Assembly: GCF_019175385.1 (NCBI RefSeq)
Contig: NC_083339.1
Location: forward strand, 46,796,074-46,860,073
DNA length: 64,000 nucleotides
Source of the DNA: Lycium barbarum
Taxonomy: Eukaryota; Streptophyta; Magnoliopsida; Solanales; Solanaceae
Direction of reading: 5' to 3'
Shown here: positions 58,438 through 64,000 of the stretch, in pieces
How the letters are laid out: the number at the start of each line of letters is the position of its first letter
Position numbering within the stretch: the first letter of the stretch is position 1
Notes under the pieces: model-generated
Seen by the model: only the letters and a program-made list of their open reading frames with translations
The model's database searches: none
Told to the model about the DNA's origin: nothing
Position numbers and translations under genes: made by a program

Positions 58438-59603
58438 TGTTACACCTTGGAAATTTCATGTCGTCGCATAGTGAATGAACCAATGTGAGCTTGAGGGTAA
58501 CAGGAAGTTCTTAAAACTATAAGACGAATATTTGGTGGTCTTAGAATGCGTACGTTAAAGATCATGAAGTTATATGAATTGGTGAAATAAGGATTGATAA
58601 GGATAAGTGGAATATAAGTGAGGTTTAGGAAAGATTCCATAAATTATTGTGTTAAGGATTGTTTGGTAAGGTCTTGAGGACGAGTTATAGGGATGTTTAG
58701 ATCATTAATGAAGTATTAAACAAGTGTTAAGAAGGTTGTATAAGGATTGGAGACCAAACGAAATGACGAGAACAACTTCGGGAAAACTGTGAGTTACACG
58801 ACCATGTTATACGGCCCGTGGAATGTTATACGGACCGTATATTGGTCCGTATAACCCAACAGGAATGAAGTGTTCCATGGTGGTGAACCACGACCACTTG
58901 TACGGACCGTGCAATGTTCCACGGACCTTACAAGTGTCCGTGGAAGTCCCGACGGGCTGAGTAAGTTCAATTATATAAATGTGATCCTACTTCATTAATT
59001 TCATTTCCCACACACTTCTTCATCTCTCTCAAGACCTCTAGAAGGTTCCACATACTTCATCTACAAGAATACAAAGGAAAACAAAGATCAATATCAAGAA
59101 TTCAAGTGGGTCAAGTGCATAAAGCTCACTAGGGTCCATCCAAGTCAAGAATTCTCTTGGGAGTGAAGTTAGGGTTTTCTCCAAGTAAAGTATTTCCAAC
59201 TAAAACCCATTCCTACGCATTCAAAGGTGAGTTTCATGACTACTCCATGTTGTTTAAAGTATGGAGAAGTTGAAACACTTGGATTATAGAAGAAGATGGA
59301 AAATGGATTACAAAAGATGGGATTAGTGGCAATTATGAATAGTAGATTAGTATGAATCATGAATCTTGATATGTTGAGATTGTAAATATGTTATGAACGA
59401 CATTTAGAACATGGAATAAGTATTATATGTGAGAAAATGCAATAATGAACTATGATTATGATTATGGAGAAATTGGAGTGAAATTACGAAATGCGAATGA
59501 TGTAGATGAATGATGATTGTTGCCTGTTATATTGTAAATGTTGTAATGATTGTTTGGGAGTTGAAATATGATATGGAGAAAGCAGTAGAAACAAAGGAAA
59601 TGT

Positions 59604-62600
59604 TGTTATATCCCGTATTTTCGTGCAATCGAATAATTCAAGACAATCGCGGGAAGACGACAAGAAAGGCCACATTTTATTTTGTTTGGCACATGAGTTG
59701 CCTATGAAAAGTCTAGAAGTGGAAATATGGAGAAAGACGAAGGGCAAATTTGGAAGTCGGAAAAATGTTTCATAAATTATTAGAACTAGCCAAGAATACA
59801 AAGTGGGCTTGAAATATTTTTTTTAAGTAAAAGAAAGGCCCAACCGGCCATGCTTATGGGCTAGGCCCAAAGTGAATTGTATTGTGTGAATTAAATAGAT
59901 GACTAAGTCATCTTTATCACATAGTTGTCTAGAAACTTCAAGAAAACCAAAGAAAGAAAAGAAGGAGAAAACCTTGGAGGCCTTTCGGCCAAGAGTAGAA
60001 ATTCCAAGGAAATTTGATAAAAATTCTCTTAAAAATCATTTCCTACCAAGCAAAGGGTGCTTAACAAGGTAGAGTTGTTGTTGGAGCAAGAAATATTCAA
60101 AATCATACAAGTTGCCAAGAGATAGGCAAGTGAGGAGTTGAAGAAGAAAGGTGAATTTCAATCTTGTTTTATGTGTTATACATGGTTTATATGTGCTGTA
60201 GTATGCTAAAATGAATGAAATTCATGAAGGAGAGGAATATAGTATATGGCCGTGTATATATATATGTGTGTAGGAGTCATGCTTCAATTATTTTAATTAA
60301 TGTTTGGTTGTTATTGTTGTGAATGATATGTGGAAAATGGAAGTTGAATGAGTTAGGAGAGATTGTAGTGGTGTATGCATGTTGGAGCCGTGTATATGGC
60401 ATATGTAGTCGTGTATATGTGTTGAATTGTTGAAGAATAATGAGCAAGTTATATTTAGTGTTTTAGTTGTTGTGTTGTAGATTGCATATTGCAAGTAAAG
60501 ACTTGATAAGTTTGGTAAAGTATTGGTAATTGGAAGATTATGTATATTGAAGAATAATGTTCTTGCATGGATAGTATGTAATGATATTGGTATGATGTCG
60601 TTGGAATATATACTATAAGGTTGTTATCGTGTTCATTGAAGTCGGAAGGTTTTGAAGAAAGTAATAAATTGAAATCATGCATCTTGGATGAAATATGTGA
60701 ATTGCTAGTGCGATTGTTGATTATGTTAATAGTTTGGCCGGGTTTGAATTCCCGGATTGTGTTGGTTGAGAATTTGGCTATGTTGAATGTTGAGGATGGT
60801 GTATGTACAGAGGAAATGCTGCCGAAATTTCGGTAGCCAAGTGTTTCCTTAAGATTCTAACTCTAAGTATGCTAATAAGAGTTTTGGTAACTATGACAAA
60901 ATTGCAGATTTTGACGAGATTGCGACGTGAATTTGGAATAGCAAAAAGGAGCGGAAGAGGTATGTAAGGATTCACCCTTCTTTCTATGGCATGTCTTAGC
61001 AGAAATAAGTTGGGTACGAGCCTCGGGGACAACTCTGTTCCCCGGAATCCGCACCTAAAGTTTTCTACCTTTTGTTCAATAGAATTGAACTAGAAAGTGT
61101 GCCAATGGTCGGAAAAACCTCCTAGACCCCTATAACTTGCATAAATGGGACCCGATTACCCTAGAACCCTCACAAGTAATGACACGACATGTAACATATG
61201 CAACTAGTACACGCTACCTCATCCGGCCCGAGGTGGGCCCGTTACTCTCGGATTTTCCTATAGCCTTGGTTGACTTACTTGAAGTAAATCCAAGGGGGAC
61301 TTTTGATCCCGACCTCATTACCGAATGATAAGTACTATAACTACTCTAACGAGAATGTTTCTATGGGGATAATGATAATGACAATGTTAGACAAGAGAAT
61401 ATACCTATGACAAGTACGACCGGAACGATTCTACGACTAAGATTTTTAAGCTAAGGGTCCAATGTGAATATGAAATTGATAAACTAATTTTTGAATCGTA
61501 TTTATATTCCCTAGCTATAACTTTATTTTCTAAGACTCCAAAGCCTATGACTGTCATCTATGATGCCCACGATTTCATTCTACGGTTACTGTAATACTAC
61601 TCTCCGTTGATAGTCTCGCCTTAAAATACTCGTCCCTTCAAGGTGAGACAAAGCGATCACAAGTACTCCATAATGTAATCGGAGGCTACCGACTTTACGT
61701 CACTCCGATGGGCGTAACATTCCTTGGACTCCCGTGCATGCTAGTTATGTGCTACAAGTAGATGTGTATGGGTTTGTATATATATAAGGTAAGTACTTGT
61801 ATATGGGACATGTGTATGTATAAGAGAGAAGTAAATGTACATGTATATGTATATGGGGAAAGGGGAAGGGCCACTGTTATATTACCACCTGATTCAGCTG
61901 GATTCCATCCTGGACGCGGGATGCCCGGACGCGGGATATGGGAGAGCCGTACGCGGCGTCTGCATATATATAATGTATGATATATATATATATATATATG
62001 ATGTAATGTGTTGGGACACCGTTGGGGAGGGGGTTGGGAGAGCCAATGTATTCGGCGTCTGTAAATGTGAATAAAAGATACTGTTTACTGAAATGTACTA
62101 TTTTCTGTACACGAGAATAAGTAATATATAAATGTTAATTCCTATGCCTATGAAAAGAAACGTTTCAAAGGTGAAAAGACAAGCCTACATGACAGCCGAC
62201 CTGAAAAGGGGCCTTCCCACGTACAGGTTACTTTCCTGCCTCGTTATATGTCCTATGACTCCATGATATTGTTAATCGTACTCTAGGTTACTGTTTATAT
62301 TATCTTTTATGCCTTACATATTCGGTACACTATTCGTACTGACGTCCCTTCTTGTGGACGCTGTGTTTCATGCCGCGCAGGTCAGCAGACAGGTGGACGT
62401 GATCCTTAAAAGCTCTACCAGCCACACTTGACAGCGCTCCAGTTGTTTTGGAGCCTCACTCCAGCGGTACTATTTTGTGTATGTACATTCGGGCACGACA
62501 GTACTCGGCCCTTTCTATGTATAAATGTTCTATGTCTAGAGGCTCGTAGACAGATATGCACAGTCAGTTATGTACAGTTAGATATGTGGTGTTTTGGCAT

Positions 62601-62797
62601 CTTAATGTTGTGGTATAAAGTGATAACGAAGTTTACTAGTCTATGTTCATAATGACGCTGCTAATGTTAATGTTCAAAAAATAAAAATATATGGCACTGT
62701 TCATACGGCTTGCTAAGAGGTACAGGTAAAATGATAGGTAAGGGGTGCTCGGTATAAGTATCGGGTACTCGTCACGGCCCCTAGTCGGGTCGTGACA
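59604..62797 (+). mobile_element. Solo LTR K (A family)
   Basis: It runs TGTTATATCCCG...TCGGGTCGTGACA (3194 bp), flanked by AATGT (59599-59603) and AATGC (62798-62802), a target-site duplication with one change. Contents: palindrome GATGACTAAGTCATC at 59898-59912, donor-like AAAG/GTGAAT with GT at 60151, CCGAAATTTCGG box at 60806-60838, CCCGGACGCGGG repeats at about 61900-61950, and triple stem-loop at 62323-62391. It lies inside the GGAAATGCTG box of the host LTR. Confidence 0.92.
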
Positions 62798-63114
62798 AAT
62801 GCTGCCCAATTTTCTTTAGCCTTAGTAAGCTCGTTTAAGTAATCGATTAACTAATGTTCATACGACTTCTCTTGAAGGTAGAACTGTGGGCATTGAAGGG
62901 GAACAAGCAAGCGATAGATTAGTTAAACGGAAAAGGTATGTGAGGCTAGTCCTTTATTTCTATGGCATGAATCCGATGGTATGATTTTTCCTTCTTCGCC
63001 ATGAATCCTCTATAGCTCGGAAAACTAATAGCCTATGTTCATGAATAGCCATATGAGATAAGAGATACATTATGAGTTCAATAATGATGATGATGAGTAT
63101 ATGTTGTTGATATT

Positions 63115-63235
63115 ACACCGTGCCTATATGGCACGGGCAGACACACTACTGCAGTGGGCAGCTTATACCCCGGACGCGGGAGGCCTGGACGCAGGTTAAT
63201 TATTATCACACCGTACCTATATGAACAGGCAGCTT
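63115..63235 (+). repeat. Minisatellite in H2 3' LTR
   Basis: Two units with ACACCGTGCCTATATGGCAC or its diverged form are followed by GGGCAGCTTATAC, with CCCGGACGCGGG between. It is related to the H1 block at 45412-45600 and to the CCCGGACGCGGG block in K. Confidence 0.7.
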
Positions 63236-63656
63236 ATACACTTATACATTTCTGCCTACATGACATGATGAAGATTATGAAGTAAGCCAGCATACATTAT
63301 TTCTTTATGATGGACAGTCAGTTACAGTTGCTCTTTACGTGATGTTTCCTGTATATCATTGACATGTTATTATTACTTATGCCTCTCATACTCAGTACAA
63401 TGTTCGTACTGACGTCCGTTTTCTTTGGCCGCTATGTTCATGCCCACAGGTAGACAGGGAGGTGATCTTGATCCAGACTCGTAGGAGCTAGTAGCTAATT
63501 GAGAGCACTCCATTGTTCCGGAGGTGCCTTTGACTATTCTGTTGGTGCATATATGCATATTTTGGGCACGACGGGGTCCTGTCCCGTCCCTATGTCTAGC
63601 ACACTAGTAGAGGCTCGTAGATACGCAATTGTTGGTTATATGGTCTCACGAGGTTA

Positions 63657-63659
<3 letters not shown>

Positions 63660-63731
<72 letters not shown>
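63660..63731. repeat. (TA)n microsatellite
   Basis: About 36 uninterrupted TA units in the LTR of H2, between the fourth hairpin and the LTR end. Confidence 0.98.
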
Positions 63732-63735
<4 letters not shown>

Positions 63736-63917
63736 ATAGTCGAAAGGCTTATGTCTATAAAAGTATCTATGTTCTCAAATGAAAAATGGTTTTTTTCCTA
63801 TGATTATGAGCATATGAATATTAAAAAAGTGTAATATGAGTATGATGAAGAGTAGAACGAGTGGTGCTCGGTGGTTAGCCACGGGTATCCGTCACGGCCC
63901 CTAGGCGGGTCGTGACA

Positions 63918-64000
63918 GTATCGAATTAATGATGGCTTAATAATGTTTTGGAGAAGAGTTATAACATCCCTTAGATTGTTAACGAGGTGTTAAACAAGTA
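63918..64000 (+). mobile_element. Fragment of an H1-type LTR, probably the 3' LTR of H1
   Basis: It matches 43745-43828, i.e. about 190 bp into the 5' LTR of H1, with only a few differences. It begins exactly where the LTR of H2 ends and runs off the window. The simplest reading is that H2 inserted into the 3' LTR of H1. Confidence 0.75.

Larger units (their letters stand above)
58438..63917 (+). mobile_element. 3' LTR of element H2, interrupted by solo LTR K
   Basis: It starts TGTTACACCTTGG and ends GGCGGGTCGTGACA; 58438-59603 plus 62803-63917 give about 2.28 kb. Contents: palindromes at 58805-58930, TATA box TATATAAAT at 58972-58980, donor AAAG/GTGAGT with GT at 59227, minisatellite at 63115-63235, triple stem-loop at 63393-63450, and fourth hairpin at about 63568-63588. 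The 5' third differs clearly from the LTR of H1, so the two are not partners. Bases 63918-63922 (GTATC) should be its target-site duplication. Confidence 0.82.

Noticed and set aside
63660..63731. (TA)n run as a replication origin or regulatory site
   Set aside because: A simple microsatellite within an LTR, with no supporting motif.
43555..63917. H1 to H2 as one ordinary full-length element with paired LTRs
   Set aside because: The two LTRs belong to different subfamilies in their 5' part, pol is duplicated at 53443, and the flanks (TGCGG and GTATC) do not match.

Overview
The window is a plant repeat region built entirely of nested Ty3/gypsy LTR retrotransposons. I found no host gene, tRNA or intact autonomous element. 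The pol remnants carry a chromodomain after integrase, so the elements are chromoviruses, most like the Tekay/Del clade. The LTRs are long (2.3-3.7 kb), primer binding sites read TGGTATCAGAGC (tRNA-Met type), and the GAACATTCG/CGAATGTTC hairpin sits before a G-rich polypurine tract. A eudicot, plausibly Solanaceae, is my reading; the family assignment is inference.

Layout, left to right. 1-4003: 3' end and 3' LTR of element A. 4004-5339: protease/RT fragment of element B, into which A inserted. 5340-11645: three 5'-truncated LTRs (plus, minus, plus). 11646-15795: minus-strand element C, with broken gag, an assembly gap, leader and 5' LTR. 15796-17591 and 27036-31252: minus-strand element E, non-coding internal region and 5' LTR, split by element D. 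17592-27030: D, complete and young, with near-identical LTRs, a perfect GCTCA target-site duplication, one intact gag gene, no pol, and a 5S rRNA-derived segment. 31253-32316 and 42678-43554: element F, the plus-strand host of several others. 32317-42677: element G, full length with a decayed gag-pol. 43555-64000: elements H1 and H2, which I read as H2 nested in the 3' LTR of H1 and then fused to it by a deletion at about 53443. Solo LTRs I (45682-49223), J (53945-56492) and K (59604-62797) sit inside them with target-site duplications.

The elements share a regulatory plan that goes beyond homologous coding genes. In most LTRs a TATA-like box is followed after about 235-265 bp by a splice-donor-like site. 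Further 3' come a conserved CAGGGGAAATGCTGCC box, a hairpin-prone minisatellite that differs between families, a triple stem-loop with compensatory changes, and a fourth stem-loop. Between LTR and gag lie the primer binding site, a hairpin whose loop is the self-complementary hexamer GCGCGC or GTGCAC, a second conserved motif, and a branch-point/TTTCAG acceptor immediately before the gag ATG. I infer that full-length RNA keeps the primer site and the candidate dimerization hairpin, while a spliced gag mRNA would lose them, as in retroviruses. The leader hairpin and this predicted intron are the most interesting signals here. D is the best candidate for a currently mobile, gag-only non-autonomous element.
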